Source of the DNA: Paenibacillus koleovorans NBRC 103111
Lineage (GTDB): Bacteria > Bacillota > Bacilli > Paenibacillales > NBRC-103111
DNA length: 60,149 bases
Direction of reading: 5' to 3'
Assembly: GCF_004000845.1 (NCBI RefSeq)
Contig: NZ_BIMA01000037.1
Location: forward strand, 1-60,149
Shown: in pieces, positions 8,621 through 16,954 of the stretch
How positions within the stretch are numbered: the first letter of the stretch is position 1
Layout of the letters: the number at the start of each line of letters is the position of its first letter
Notes under the pieces: model-generated
The model's input: only the letters and a program-made list of their open reading frames with translations
Database searches by the model: none
What the model was told of the DNA's origin: nothing
Program-made: the position numbers and the translations under genes

Positions 8621-9511
8621 GTGTCGGAATTGGGCCAGCTGCTGAAGAAAGCAAGACTGGAGAACGGACTTTCCCTGGATCAATTGGAAGAGATGACGAA
8701 GATCCGGAAACGGTATCTGGAAGCCATTGAGACAGGCGAATACAAAATATTGCCGGGAAGCTTCTATGTGCGCGCCTTCATCAAGAGCTATGCCGAATCC
8801 GTCGGTCTCGATCCAACCGAGGTGCTCGCCTTGTACCGGAACGTCATTCCGACCCCGACTCCGGAGACAATAGTCGAACCGATTCGGAGGAAGAAGACGC
8901 ATACCCGCAATACGGACAAAATAAGCAAATGGGCTTCGACCATCCTTATGATCGCATTTGTCATGCTGATCCTAGGGGTCATTTATTATTTTATCGATCA
9001 AAGCTATGACGGCTCTCGGCAGCAAGTAGACGAGAACGAGAAGATTACGGACAAGAGCTCGCCTGAATCGAAGTCGCAATCCGGTGACGGCGGTTCGCTG
9101 GCGTCCGGCAACGGCTCGGTCATCAAAACATCCACGGCTACTCCGACGCCCACCCCTACACCAACACCTGCGGCTGTTTTGACCAAGCTGCGAAGTGAAG
9201 GCAGTACGGATTATTATTCGCTCGAAATTGCGGACAAGATGAACGTAAAATTGAACGTGATCGGCGAAGAATGCTGGTTGCGTATCGACAAAATGGTGTT
9301 GAACGGCGAAGGCCGCACGGAACGGCAAGTGCTGGAGCAGAAGCTGTACAAAAAAGGCGATTTGCGCGAGTGGATTTCCGACGTAAATGTATATATGACG
9401 GTTGGGTTGCCGGCTGCCGCGGAAATTACGGTGAACGGTACCCCGCTATTATTCGGCGATTTGAAAAATGCGCGCAACGTGCAGATCGAGCTGAAAAAGC
9501 CTGCCCACTAG
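8621..9511 (+). CDS. rodZ: cell-shape protein RodZ (YmfM)
   Basis: Single-pass membrane protein of 296 residues with the RodZ order. It has a cytoplasmic helix-turn-helix domain (HTH_25, about 1-75; KKARLENGLSLDQLEEMTK), one membrane segment near 107-128, a periplasm-side low-complexity linker ending in a Thr-Pro repeat (about 175-186), and a C-terminal DUF4115 domain. In rods, RodZ links MreB filaments to the cell-wall elongation machinery. The start is GTG with AGGAGGTG 8 bases upstream. It follows ymfK by 66 bases, as in B. subtilis, where ymfM precedes pgsA. Confidence 0.88.
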   Translation: MSELGQLLKKARLENGLSLDQLEEMTKIRKRYLEAIETGEYKILPGSFYVRAFIKSYAESVGLDPTEVLALYRNVIPTPTPETIVEPIRRKKTHTRNTDKISKWASTILMIAFVMLILGVIYYFIDQSYDGSRQQVDENEKITDKSSPESKSQSGDGGSLASGNGSVIKTSTATPTPTPTPTPAAVLTKLRSEGSTDYYSLEIADKMNVKLNVIGEECWLRIDKMVLNGEGRTERQVLEQKLYKKGDLREWISDVNVYMTVGLPAAAEITVNGTPLLFGDLKNARNVQIELKKPAH

Positions 9512-9586
9512 CGCATATGGCGGCGTCCAGTTGGTTACCTTACTAGCAAGAGGTTCATTTTGCGGTACAAAGCGAGGTAATTCGAC

Positions 9587-9748
9587 ATGGCAACTAGCTG
9601 GGTAGTCGTCATCCTGGGCATCATCGTCAGCCTGCTGGGCTGGTATTTGACGCCGAACGCCTGGGGCTACGGAATATTGGGCTTCGGTCTGGCCCACATC
9701 GTTCTTGGGATTCTGAATATGTTCCGAGCGCCGCTCCGCAGTCGATAA
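9587..9748 (+). CDS. 53-residue hydrophobic membrane peptide
   Basis: Short open frame of 53 residues starting MATSWVVVILGIIVS, with two hydrophobic stretches (about 5-20 and 27-46) separated by a turn containing WYLTPNAWGYG, and a basic C-terminus (RAPLRSR). This is the pattern of a two-helix inner-membrane peptide. A GAGGTA ribosome site lies upstream, and a clear terminator follows its stop, so the gene closes the rodZ transcript. No family was recognised. The Trp/Gly-rich turn and the terminator placement support a real gene rather than chance. Confidence 0.6.
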   Translation: MATSWVVVILGIIVSLLGWYLTPNAWGYGILGFGLAHIVLGILNMFRAPLRSR

Positions 9749-9783
9749 CGGCTGAGGTCGAGGGCAGCTTGCAGGGAGAAGAG

Positions 9784-9811
9784 AGCATCCTAGCGACAGG
9801 GTGCTTTTTTT
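9784..9811 (+). terminator. terminator after the small membrane peptide
   Basis: The stem AGCATCCT/AGGGTGCT (one G-U pair) with loop AGCGAC is followed by seven T residues. Confidence 0.8.
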
Positions 9812-9830
9812 GTGCGTCTGATATGTGATT

Positions 9831-9859
9831 TTGACACCCTATGGACGTTATATTATACT
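9831..9859 (+). promoter_or_regulatory. sigma-A promoter of rimO-pgsA
   Basis: Consensus TTGACA (9831-9836), a 17-base spacer and TATACT (9854-9859) lie just after the upstream terminator and about 60 bases before the rimO start. Confidence 0.75.
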
Positions 9860-9920
9860 TGATAGGATAGAAATCGTTCAGGAACCGTTCAGGAACAGGC
9901 AAAACGTTGGGGGATTTGAA

Positions 9921-11249
9921 ATGTCGGAAAAAATTAAAGTGGTTACGCTTGGTTGCGAGAAAAACCTGGTGGACTCGGAAATCATGTCGGGGCTTGTGCA
10001 TCAGCGCGGGTACACGCTTGTAGAGGATCAAGAGGAAGCGACCGTAATTATCGTCAATACATGCGGTTTTATCGATGCGGCGAAGGAAGAGTCCGTCAAC
10101 ACGATTCTTGACATGGCGGAGCTGAAGCAGACGGCGAATTTGAAAGCGCTAATCGTATCCGGCTGCTTGACGCAGCGATACAAGGAACAGCTGATGGATG
10201 AGATGCCGGAGATCGACGGAATCGTAGGCACCGGTGATTTTCATAAAATCAACGAGATTATCGACGAGGCGCTTGAAGGCGCCAAGCCGATTCGGGTCGG
10301 TAACCCGGTCTTCAACTATGAAGCCGCGCTGCCTCGCAAAGTGACCACACCGCGCTACACCGCGTATGTCAAAATTGCCGAAGGCTGCGACAACGCTTGC
10401 ACATTCTGCAGCATTCCGATCATGCGCGGGAAATTCCGCAGCCGGAGCATGGAATCGATCCTGGCGGAGGTAGAGCAGCTCGCCTCTCAAGGCGTCCGCG
10501 AGATCAGCTTGATTGCGCAGGATTCTACCAACTATGGGACCGATCTCTATGAAGGGTTCATGTTGCCTACCCTGCTGAACAAAGTCAGCGATGTGCCTGG
10601 CATTCTCTGGGTGCGTCTCCATTACGCGTATCCGGGCTTCTTCAGCGATGAGCTGATCGCTGTGATGGCGGCGAATCCGAAGATTTGCAAATATATCGAT
10701 ATGCCGCTTCAACACAGCGAGGATCGGATCCTGAAGCGGATGCGTCGTCCAGGCCGGCAGCGCGATACGAGGGAGCTCGTAGCGAAAATTCGCGATCAAA
10801 TTCCCGGCGTAGCGCTTCGCACCTCTTTGATTGTCGGATTCCCCGGCGAGACGGAGGAAGACTTCGAGAATTTGTGCGAGTTCGTCCGCGACATGAAGTT
10901 CGACCGGTTGGGCGTCTTCTCCTATTCGCAGGAAGAGGACACGCCGGCTTCCCGTCTGCCGGATCAAGTGCCGGACGAGGTGAAGGAATGGCGCGCGAAT
11001 ACGCTGATGGAGATTCAGCGTCAAATCGCGAGCGAGCAGAACGGCAAGCGGATCGGCGAAGAGCTCGACGTGTTGATCGAGCGTTATGACGGACGCAACG
11101 ATGTGTTCATCGGTCGCACGCAATACGACGCTCCCGATGTGGACGGCGAAGTGTTCGTGACCAAATGTTTGAGCAGTATCGGCGAGCTGCAGCGGGTGCG
11201 AATCACTCACTCTTTTGAGTACGATTTGTCCGGGGAGGGAATTGCATGA
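9921..11249 (+). CDS. rimO: ribosomal protein S12 methylthiotransferase RimO
   Basis: Radical-SAM enzyme that adds a methylthio group to a conserved aspartate of ribosomal protein S12. The 442-residue protein has the N-terminal UPF0004 domain with three cluster cysteines (LGCEKN, NTCGF, SGCLTQR), the radical-SAM CxxxCxxC in GCDNACTFCSIP, and a C-terminal TRAM domain. The motif spectrum and length fit RimO rather than MiaB, which is present separately at 26000. Start ATG 9921 follows a GGGGG ribosome site; the frame is open upstream over the promoter. Its stop overlaps the pgsA start (ATGA). B. subtilis is not known to carry rimO here. Confidence 0.9.
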   Translation: MSEKIKVVTLGCEKNLVDSEIMSGLVHQRGYTLVEDQEEATVIIVNTCGFIDAAKEESVNTILDMAELKQTANLKALIVSGCLTQRYKEQLMDEMPEIDGIVGTGDFHKINEIIDEALEGAKPIRVGNPVFNYEAALPRKVTTPRYTAYVKIAEGCDNACTFCSIPIMRGKFRSRSMESILAEVEQLASQGVREISLIAQDSTNYGTDLYEGFMLPTLLNKVSDVPGILWVRLHYAYPGFFSDELIAVMAANPKICKYIDMPLQHSEDRILKRMRRPGRQRDTRELVAKIRDQIPGVALRTSLIVGFPGETEEDFENLCEFVRDMKFDRLGVFSYSQEEDTPASRLPDQVPDEVKEWRANTLMEIQRQIASEQNGKRIGEELDVLIERYDGRNDVFIGRTQYDAPDVDGEVFVTKCLSSIGELQRVRITHSFEYDLSGEGIA

Positions 11250-11824
11250 ATTTAGCGAACCGTATTACGGTAGCTAGAATTTTCCTCGTGCCGGTCATTT
11301 TGTTTTTTTTGCTCGTGAACTTGAACTTGCCTCCGATTCGGATCGAATCGTTCAGCATTACCTATAACCAGATCATCGCCGTGCTTATTTTTATTGTAGC
11401 GGCCAGCACCGACAGCCTGGATGGCTATATCGCACGCAAGCGCAAGATGGTGACAAGCCTCGGCATGCTGCTTGATCCGCTAGCCGACAAGCTGCTCATC
11501 TCCGCCGTGCTGATCTCGCTCGTGGAGATGCAGAAGCTGGACGCCTGGATCGCCATCGTCATTATTAGCCGCGAGTTTGCCGTGACCGGCCTGCGGATGG
11601 TAGGGCTGCAACAGAACTATCCGATCATTTCGGCAAGCGCGTGGGGCAAATGGAAGACAGGCGTACAGATCACGGCAATTATCGCCCTGTTGATCAACAA
11701 CTTCCCGTTTACATTCGTACATGTTCCGTTCGACCTGATTGCGAGCTGGGTGGCTGCGATTATCACCGTGTACTCGGGAATTGATTATTTCTTGAAAAAC
11801 AAGACGTTGCTGGAACTGAAGTGA
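11246..11824 (+). CDS. pgsA: CDP-diacylglycerol-glycerol-3-phosphate phosphatidyltransferase
   Basis: Integral membrane enzyme making phosphatidylglycerol phosphate, the first committed step of acidic phospholipid synthesis. At 192 residues it has the size of the family. The CDP-alcohol phosphotransferase signature DxxDGxxAR...GxxxDxxxD is intact (DSLDGYIARKR then GMLLDPLAD, about residues 56-84). Several hydrophobic helices flank it. It overlaps rimO by four bases, so it is translationally coupled and shares the promoter at 9831. A terminator follows. Confidence 0.95.
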   Translation: MNLANRITVARIFLVPVILFFLLVNLNLPPIRIESFSITYNQIIAVLIFIVAASTDSLDGYIARKRKMVTSLGMLLDPLADKLLISAVLISLVEMQKLDAWIAIVIISREFAVTGLRMVGLQQNYPIISASAWGKWKTGVQITAIIALLINNFPFTFVHVPFDLIASWVAAIITVYSGIDYFLKNKTLLELK

Positions 11825-11837
11825 CGGCGCGATAGAG

Positions 11838-11863
11838 ACGGAACGCCGGTGGCGTTCCGTTTT
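11838..11863 (+). terminator. terminator after pgsA
   Basis: The perfect 10-base stem ACGGAACGCC/GGCGTTCCGT with a GGT loop is followed by TTTT. Confidence 0.8.
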
Positions 11864-11914
11864 GCCGTTAGGCTGCAGTGCCTTTGTTCGAGATTGGAGA
11901 AGGAGTGAGGAAGG

Positions 11915-13162
11915 TTGAAAGCGGAAATTATTGCGGTTGGGACGGAATTGCTGCTCGGCCAGATCGTGAACACGAACGCGCAATACATAGCGCAAGGTTG
12001 CGCCGACATGGGGATCAACGTGTTTTTTCAGACGGTTGTAGGCGACAATGCGCAGCGGATCAAAGATTCGTTCGATATCGCCCGGCAGCGGGCTGATTTG
12101 ATTATTTGTACGGGAGGACTCGGACCGACGCAGGACGACTTGACCAAAGATGCGCTGGCCGATTATCTCGGGCGCTCTCTGTACCTGCACGAGCCTTCGA
12201 TGGAGAAGATCGTGAAGATGTTCGAGTCGCGCGGCATCGAGATGGTGAAGAGCAACGAGCGGCAGGCGCTGCTCTTGGACGGCAGCGAGCCGCTCACGAA
12301 CGATGCCGGGCTCGCCGTCGGCGCCGCCATTACCCAGGACGGCACGCATTATGTGCTGCTGCCCGGGCCGCCGAAGGAAATGAAGCCGATGTTCGACAAC
12401 TACGTCAAAGCATGGCTGCGCACAATGATGGGCGATGTGCTGCCGCTGTTCTCGAAGACGTTGAAGTTCGCCGGCATCGGGGAGTCCACCTTGGAGCATC
12501 GATTGATTGATTTGATCGACGCGCAGCAGGACCCTTCCATCGCCCCTTACGCCAAGGAAGGCGAGGTCAGCATCCGGCTTACGACACGCGCCGCTTCGGC
12601 GGAGGAGGGAATGGCCAAAATCGCTGGCGTGGAGCAGCAGATCCGCAGCCGCGTCGGCGAGTACATCTTTGCCGCCGAGGACATCGGGCTTGAGGTCGCC
12701 CTTATTCGGCTGCTCAGCGAACGGGGGTTGACGCTCAGTGCGGCGGAGAGCTGCACAGGCGGTTTGCTGAGCGAGATGCTGACGGCCGTCCCCGGCAGCT
12801 CGAAGGCGTTTCATGGCGGCGTTGTGTGCTACAGCAACGCGCTCAAGCACGGGCTCCTCGGCATCCCGATGGAGCTGCTGGAAGGCGCCGGCGCGCCGGG
12901 CGCGATCAGCGCCGAGACGGCCGAGCGGCTTGCCGAAGGCGCCCGCGAGCGGGCCGACGCCGACTTCGCGCTCGCGATCACCGGCGTCGCCGGGCCGGAT
13001 CCGAGCGAGGGCAAGCCGGTCGGGCTCGTCTTCGTCGGCGTCGCGGAGCGCGGCAAGGCGCCGGAGGTGCATCGGCTGCAGCTGTCCGGCAGCCGCGAGA
13101 TGATCCGGCTGCGAGCGGCCAAGGCCGCTCTGCACCGGCTTTGGTTACGTCTAGGGCGATGA
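11915..13162 (+). CDS. cinA: CinA-type competence/damage-inducible protein
   Basis: 415-residue protein with the two CinA domains. The N-terminal molybdopterin-binding-like domain (GTELLLGQIVNTN, TGGLGPTQDDLT, residues 1-170) acts as an ADP-ribose pyrophosphatase in characterised members. The C-terminal domain (AAESCTGGLL near 275, GVAGPDP near 353) is the NMN/nucleotide deamidase type used in NAD recycling. The start is TTG with AAGGAGTGAGGAAGG upstream. It lies directly before recA, a conserved pairing in which cinA and recA are often co-induced. The last ~350 bases are clearly more GC-rich than neighbours, mostly at third codon positions. Confidence 0.92.
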   Translation: MKAEIIAVGTELLLGQIVNTNAQYIAQGCADMGINVFFQTVVGDNAQRIKDSFDIARQRADLIICTGGLGPTQDDLTKDALADYLGRSLYLHEPSMEKIVKMFESRGIEMVKSNERQALLLDGSEPLTNDAGLAVGAAITQDGTHYVLLPGPPKEMKPMFDNYVKAWLRTMMGDVLPLFSKTLKFAGIGESTLEHRLIDLIDAQQDPSIAPYAKEGEVSIRLTTRAASAEEGMAKIAGVEQQIRSRVGEYIFAAEDIGLEVALIRLLSERGLTLSAAESCTGGLLSEMLTAVPGSSKAFHGGVVCYSNALKHGLLGIPMELLEGAGAPGAISAETAERLAEGARERADADFALAITGVAGPDPSEGKPVGLVFVGVAERGKAPEVHRLQLSGSREMIRLRAAKAALHRLWLRLGR

Positions 13163-13211
13163 AACTATTGCCAAACCGGGCTAGATATGGATATAATAGA
13201 GGCAGTTGACG

Positions 13212-13254
13212 GAAGAACCGCGACGAAGTACTTGTTACTTTGTTGCGGTTCTTC
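13212..13254. other. long hairpin between cinA and recA
   Basis: A stem of about 19 base pairs (GAAGAACCGC...ACGAAGTA against TACTTTGT...GCGGTTCTTC, two imperfect positions) surrounds the loop CTTGT. No T tract follows, so it is not a standard terminator. It could stabilise the cinA mRNA end or attenuate readthrough into recA. Confidence 0.5.
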
Positions 13255-13294
13255 GCGTTCGTCGACGCCCGAATTGATGCTGTTCGAAAAAATA

Positions 13295-13308
13295 CGAATG
13301 TATGTTCG
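13295..13308. promoter_or_regulatory. LexA (SOS) box upstream of recA
   Basis: CGAATGTATGTTCG matches the Gram-positive LexA operator CGAACnnnnGTTCG except one base in the left half. It lies 9 bases upstream of the recA -35 box, which is where such boxes sit for SOS control. Confidence 0.75.
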
Positions 13309-13317
13309 AAAAAACAC

Positions 13318-13346
13318 TTGGCAACGGTTCGGAAAACAGGTATCAT
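13318..13346 (+). promoter_or_regulatory. sigma-A promoter of recA
   Basis: TTGGCA (13318-13323), a 17-base spacer and TATCAT (13341-13346), each one base from consensus, sit 35 bases before the recA start. Confidence 0.75.
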
Positions 13347-13380
13347 AGGCATATAGAAACTTTAGAAGGAAGTGAGTCGG

Positions 13381-14430
13381 TTGTCAGATCGTCGTGCCGC
13401 ATTAGAAAACGCTCTTCGCCAAATTGAGAAACAATTCGGCAAAGGCTCCATCATGAAATTGGGAGAATCCACTCATATGCAAGTCGAGACGATCCCGAGC
13501 GGATCGATCGCTCTCGACATCGCCCTCGGAATCGGCGGATTCCCGCGTGGCAGAATTATCGAAGTATACGGTCCGGAATCGTCCGGTAAGACGACGGTCG
13601 CCCTCCATGCGATCGCCGAGGTACAGCGTGTCGGCGGACAAGCCGCCTTCATCGATGCCGAGCATGCGCTCGATCCGCTCTATGCGAGCAAGCTCGGCAT
13701 CAACATCGACGAGCTACTGCTGTCCCAGCCTGACACAGGCGAGCAGGCGCTCGAGATTGCGGAAGCGCTCGTGCGCAGCGGGGCTGTCGACATTGTCGTC
13801 ATCGACTCCGTCGCCGCTCTCGTACCGAAGGCCGAGATCGAAGGGGACATGGGCGACTCCCATGTAGGCTTGCAGGCTCGCTTGATGTCGCAGGCGCTGC
13901 GCAAGCTCTCCGGCGCGATCAACAAGTCGAAGGTTATCGCCATCTTCATCAACCAGCTTCGCGAGAAAGTCGGCGTTATGTTCGGCAACCCCGAGACGAC
14001 GCCAGGCGGCCGCGCACTGAAGTTCTACTCCTCCGTACGTCTGGACGTACGTCGTGTGGAGTCGATCAAACAAGGCAACGATATCGTAGGCAACCGGACG
14101 CGGATCAAGGTCGTGAAGAACAAGGTGGCCCCTCCGTTCAAACAAGCCGACGTCGATATCATGTACGGCGAAGGCATTTCCAGGGAAGGCAGTCTCGTCG
14201 ATATCGGCACCGAGATGGACATCGTCCAGAAGAGCGGTGCGTGGTACTCTCTCGATGGCGAGCGTCTTGGTCAAGGCCGGGAGAATGCGAAGCAGTTCCT
14301 GAAGGAGAATTCCCAAATCGCCGACCAGATCGAGAAGAAGATCCGTTCGATGAGCAATTTGACCGCTATGATCTCGACATCCGACACGGATGAAGAAGAG
14401 GACGAGGGAGATTTGGCTGCATTCGAATAA
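13381..14430 (+). CDS. recA: recombinase RecA
   Basis: Central strand-exchange protein of homologous recombination and co-protease for LexA cleavage. The 349-residue protein begins [20 protein letters not shown], as in other Firmicutes. It carries Walker [10 protein letters not shown] near residue 64, [11 protein letters not shown], the loop-2 region with the conserved [14 protein letters not shown], and an acidic C-terminal tail. The TTG at 13381 is preferred over an in-frame GTG 9 bases earlier because the ribosome site GAAGGAAG is then at normal distance and the N-terminus matches the family. It is controlled by the LexA box and promoter just upstream. Confidence 0.97.
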   Translation: MSDRRAALENALRQIEKQFGKGSIMKLGESTHMQVETIPSGSIALDIALGIGGFPRGRIIEVYGPESSGKTTVALHAIAEVQRVGGQAAFIDAEHALDPLYASKLGINIDELLLSQPDTGEQALEIAEALVRSGAVDIVVIDSVAALVPKAEIEGDMGDSHVGLQARLMSQALRKLSGAINKSKVIAIFINQLREKVGVMFGNPETTPGGRALKFYSSVRLDVRRVESIKQGNDIVGNRTRIKVVKNKVAPPFKQADVDIMYGEGISREGSLVDIGTEMDIVQKSGAWYSLDGERLGQGRENAKQFLKENSQIADQIEKKIRSMSNLTAMISTSDTDEEEDEGDLAAFE

Positions 14431-14448
14431 GATGCAACATCAACCGAG

Positions 14449-14487
14449 CGCACCTGCTGCTGACCCTCAGCGCGGGTGCGTTGTTGT
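14449..14487 (+). terminator. terminator after recA
   Basis: The outer stem CGCACC/GGTGCG encloses an inner hairpin GCTGA-CCC-TCAGC; the tail is TTGTTGTTTT. Confidence 0.6.
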
Positions 14488-14580
14488 TTTAGCTATTCTG
14501 GAAGCGGCAGGCTGCGGGTAGCGGGGCGAAAGCTGCACGGGGCTGGATGCGGCTGTAGCTGCTGGGAGGAGGAGACGGGA

Positions 14581-15423
14581 ATGAGATCGAAGTCGGGCGG
14601 AGGCGGAGGCTACGGGAAAACGAGGAAACGCCGGACGAACGCGGGGATTGAGCAGGAACTGGTGCTGGAATTGGAACTGGAATTGGAGCAGGGGGACGAG
14701 GTTGCGGCAGAGAGGGAGCCGACGCCGGAAGAACGATTGACGGGCACGGTTACATCGGTGGAGCGCCATCCGCGCAGGGCCGGGCGATACAAGCTGCATG
14801 TGAACGATAAATGGGCGATCGACGTGCAGGAGGATGTTCTACTCAAGCACGGGCTGTGGAAAGGGCTCGAGATCGATGCGACAACGGCGGCCGTTGTTGT
14901 CGAGGATGTGGGGCGGCATGCCGCTTGGTCGGATGCAGTTATTTATATTGGCCGCAAGCCCTGTGCGATTCGCGAGGTGAAGCTTTATTTGAAGCGGAAG
15001 GGCTACGAACAGCCGCTTATCCAGTATGCCGTCGATCGGCTGATTGAGAGCGGCTACGCGGATGATGCAGCGTTCGCTTCCCAGTTCGCCGAGCACCGCA
15101 TCCGTTCGGATCGCAAGGGACGACGTTGGGTGCAGCAGGAGCTGCAGCAGAAAGGTGTGAAGCGAGAGACGGTGCAGGAGGCGCTGGCCGGCATTGACCC
15201 GGAGGAGGAGCTGAACGCCGCACGGGAACTGGCGGCGAAGCGCTGGGTATTGATGAAGGGGGCAACATTGGACAAACGGCGCAAGCTGATGGCGTTCCTA
15301 CTCCGGCGCGGCTATCCGGGTGGAATGGTGAACGGTATCGTGCGCGAGCTCGCGGCAAGCGATCAGCAGCCGGACGATTTTGATGAGGAGGTCTGGGTGG
15401 AGGAAGGGGATCTGGATCATTGA
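14581..15423 (+). CDS. recX: regulatory protein RecX
   Basis: RecX limits RecA filament extension. The 280-residue protein has a C-terminal RecX fold of three-helix repeats (AWSDAVIYIGRKPCAIREVK, KGYEQPLIQYAVDRLIESGY, ADDAAFASQFAEHRIR). The N-terminal ~55 residues are odd: a basic Gly-rich start, then an alternating Leu-Glu run (about residues 24-33) and acidic residues before the conserved part. ATG 14581 is chosen for GGGAGGAGG 8 bases upstream, though the frame is open further upstream. The recA-recX pairing is common and gives the regulator from the same neighbourhood. Confidence 0.88.
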   Translation: MRSKSGGGGGYGKTRKRRTNAGIEQELVLELELELEQGDEVAAEREPTPEERLTGTVTSVERHPRRAGRYKLHVNDKWAIDVQEDVLLKHGLWKGLEIDATTAAVVVEDVGRHAAWSDAVIYIGRKPCAIREVKLYLKRKGYEQPLIQYAVDRLIESGYADDAAFASQFAEHRIRSDRKGRRWVQQELQQKGVKRETVQEALAGIDPEEELNAARELAAKRWVLMKGATLDKRRKLMAFLLRRGYPGGMVNGIVRELAASDQQPDDFDEEVWVEEGDLDH

Positions 15424-15470
15424 TTTCGAGACAGCATACAAGGTGTTGGTTGTATAGTCAGTAAGCGGGC

Positions 15471-15527
15471 CCAACCCCTATTTCCATTCCATCAAGGACC
15501 CATGATTGCAACAGCGGCTGGAACCCC
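15471..15527. repeat. diverged copy of the 2810-2929 repeat
   Basis: The recX-chrA gap (15424-15751) contains CCAACCCC...TCCATTC..ATCAAG....ATGATTGCAACAGCGG, aligning with 2861-2920. ATGATTNCAACAGCGG is 15/16 identical (15502-15517 against 2894-2909). The matching left arm of the palindrome is not preserved here. The rest of the gap shows no gene. Confidence 0.5.
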
Positions 15528-15714
15528 TCTGCCTGCCCTCCCGCGCGCTGAAAACTATTCGCCAGAGGACCATCAGGTGATCATTCCTGCTTCTTTTTGT
15601 TATTTCGGCAGTATCATCATCGGAATGATGGTTAATAATTAATTCAATTACACGAAATTTCATTTATGAGCCTCGAATCCGCTAATCTTTATACCGAAAT
15701 GAATTAAAGTGAGG

Positions 15715-15720
15715 TATAAT
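15715..15720 (+). promoter_or_regulatory. possible -10 box of the chrA pair
   Basis: A perfect TATAAT lies 31 bases before ATG 15752. No clear -35 is seen at 17 bases. It overlaps an earlier in-frame ATG (15719), which argues that the later ATG is the true start. Confidence 0.3.
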
Positions 15721-15751
15721 GGAGTTGGAAGTGGAGAGAGGGTGGAGTGAA

Positions 15752-16384
15752 ATGTACGGCCTACGGTTGCAATGGCGCGAGTTGGTTAGCTTGTTCTGGG
15801 CGTTTCTTCGCATCGGGCCGCTTTCGTTCGGCGGCGGATTTGCGATGCTGCCGGTCATGGAGCGGGAGATCGTCCAGAAGCGGAGCTGGATCAGCCAAGA
15901 GGAGCTGGGAGACATCATGGCGGCATCGCAAACGATTCCAGGGGCGATAGCTGTCAACGCATCGGCGATGATCGGCTACAGGCGGCAAGGCACGGCAGGT
16001 GCGATCGCAGCGGCAGCGGGGATGATGCTGCCGCCGTTCCTGCTGGTGCTCGGCATTGGCGTCGGCTTCGCGGCGATTCGCTCGGATGCGAAGATCCAGG
16101 CCGCCTTGGAAGGCATACGGCCTGCTGTAGTCGCGTTGATCGCCTACGCAGGGTATCGTATGAGAAAAGCGGCGCGACTCGATTGGGCCTCGTTTTTCCT
16201 GATGCTAGCCACGGGAGTCGTGCTGCTCATGCAGTGGCTCTCGCCTGCATTAGTCATTTTGCTGGGAGCGGCAGTCGGAACGGGTGTCGTAGCCGTACGG
16301 ATGAAGCTAGGGTACACGACGATGCCGCTCCCTTCGACAGGAAGGAATGGACAAGACGATACCTTCTTCGGTGACGGTATATGA
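15752..16384 (+). CDS. chromate transporter half, ChrA domain 1
   Basis: 210-residue membrane protein with a single CHR domain, one half of the two-domain chromate transporter ChrA. The conserved PLSFGGGFAMLPVMEREIV and QTIPGAIAVNASAMIGY motifs are present, followed by about five hydrophobic helices. Short CHR proteins work as pairs in opposite membrane orientation, and the next gene supplies the partner. ATG 15752 has GGTGGAG upstream; an in-frame ATG at 15719 would add 11 residues. The stop overlaps the next start by four bases. The substrate is assigned by family only; chromate efflux has not been shown for all members. Confidence 0.85.
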   Translation: MYGLRLQWRELVSLFWAFLRIGPLSFGGGFAMLPVMEREIVQKRSWISQEELGDIMAASQTIPGAIAVNASAMIGYRRQGTAGAIAAAAGMMLPPFLLVLGIGVGFAAIRSDAKIQAALEGIRPAVVALIAYAGYRMRKAARLDWASFFLMLATGVVLLMQWLSPALVILLGAAVGTGVVAVRMKLGYTTMPLPSTGRNGQDDTFFGDGI

Positions 16385-16932
16385 TGGACTTCGGCTTGCT
16401 GCTGCAATTATTTTTCCTCTTTATTAAAATAGGATTCCTTTCGTTCGGCGGCGGCTATTCCATGATGCCGGTTATCGAGCACGAGGTGCTCGCCAGAAAC
16501 TGGATGAACCCGCAATCGTTTTCTGATATGATTGCCCTATCGGGCATGTCGCCCGGACCGATCGCAGCCAATACGGCGGTAATGGTCGGATATCAAGTTG
16601 CAGGCCTCCCAGGCGCTATCATATCAGTGTTGGGCATCGTGCTGCCATCGCTGCTGCTCGTTGTGCTCGTGGGCATGCTGCTGACGAAATACCGGCATCA
16701 CCCTTGGCTGGAAGCGGCGTTTACGGGATTGCGTCCGGTTGTGATCGCCTTCGTCTTTTATGCCGCGTATCGGTTTGCACAATCGAGCCATGTGTTTCAG
16801 GCGGCTCCGTTTCATCTTGTCAGTTTTATCGCGATCTTCTTAGGCGCCTTCATCGCGCTTCGCAAATTCAAGACACATCCTTTACTGATCATCATTTTCT
16901 CGGGACTGGTCGGGGTGGCGCTTTACACGTAA
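16381..16932 (+). CDS. chromate transporter half, ChrA domain 2
   Basis: 183-residue partner CHR protein, homologous to the preceding one. Motifs FLSFGGGYSMMPVIEHEV and GMSPGPIAANTAVMVGYQ match the corresponding segments of the first half, showing an ancestral duplication. About five to six membrane segments are visible. The start ATGATG overlaps the stop of the first half, so the pair is made together in near-equal amounts and probably acts as a heterodimer. Confidence 0.85.
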   Translation: MMDFGLLLQLFFLFIKIGFLSFGGGYSMMPVIEHEVLARNWMNPQSFSDMIALSGMSPGPIAANTAVMVGYQVAGLPGAIISVLGIVLPSLLLVVLVGMLLTKYRHHPWLEAAFTGLRPVVIAFVFYAAYRFAQSSHVFQAAPFHLVSFIAIFLGAFIALRKFKTHPLLIIIFSGLVGVALYT

Positions 16933-16954
16933 CGTTCGGGAAAGGGGCGCAGCC

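Noticed and set aside
9121-9180. Repeat element in the rodZ gene (Thr-Pro run)
   Set aside because: It is a low-complexity linker within the RodZ extracellular segment, normal for the family.
11480-13135. 551-codon minus-strand frame opposite pgsA/cinA
   Set aside because: Arg/His/Gln-rich composition, crosses two real genes, no ribosome site; typical shadow of high third-position GC.
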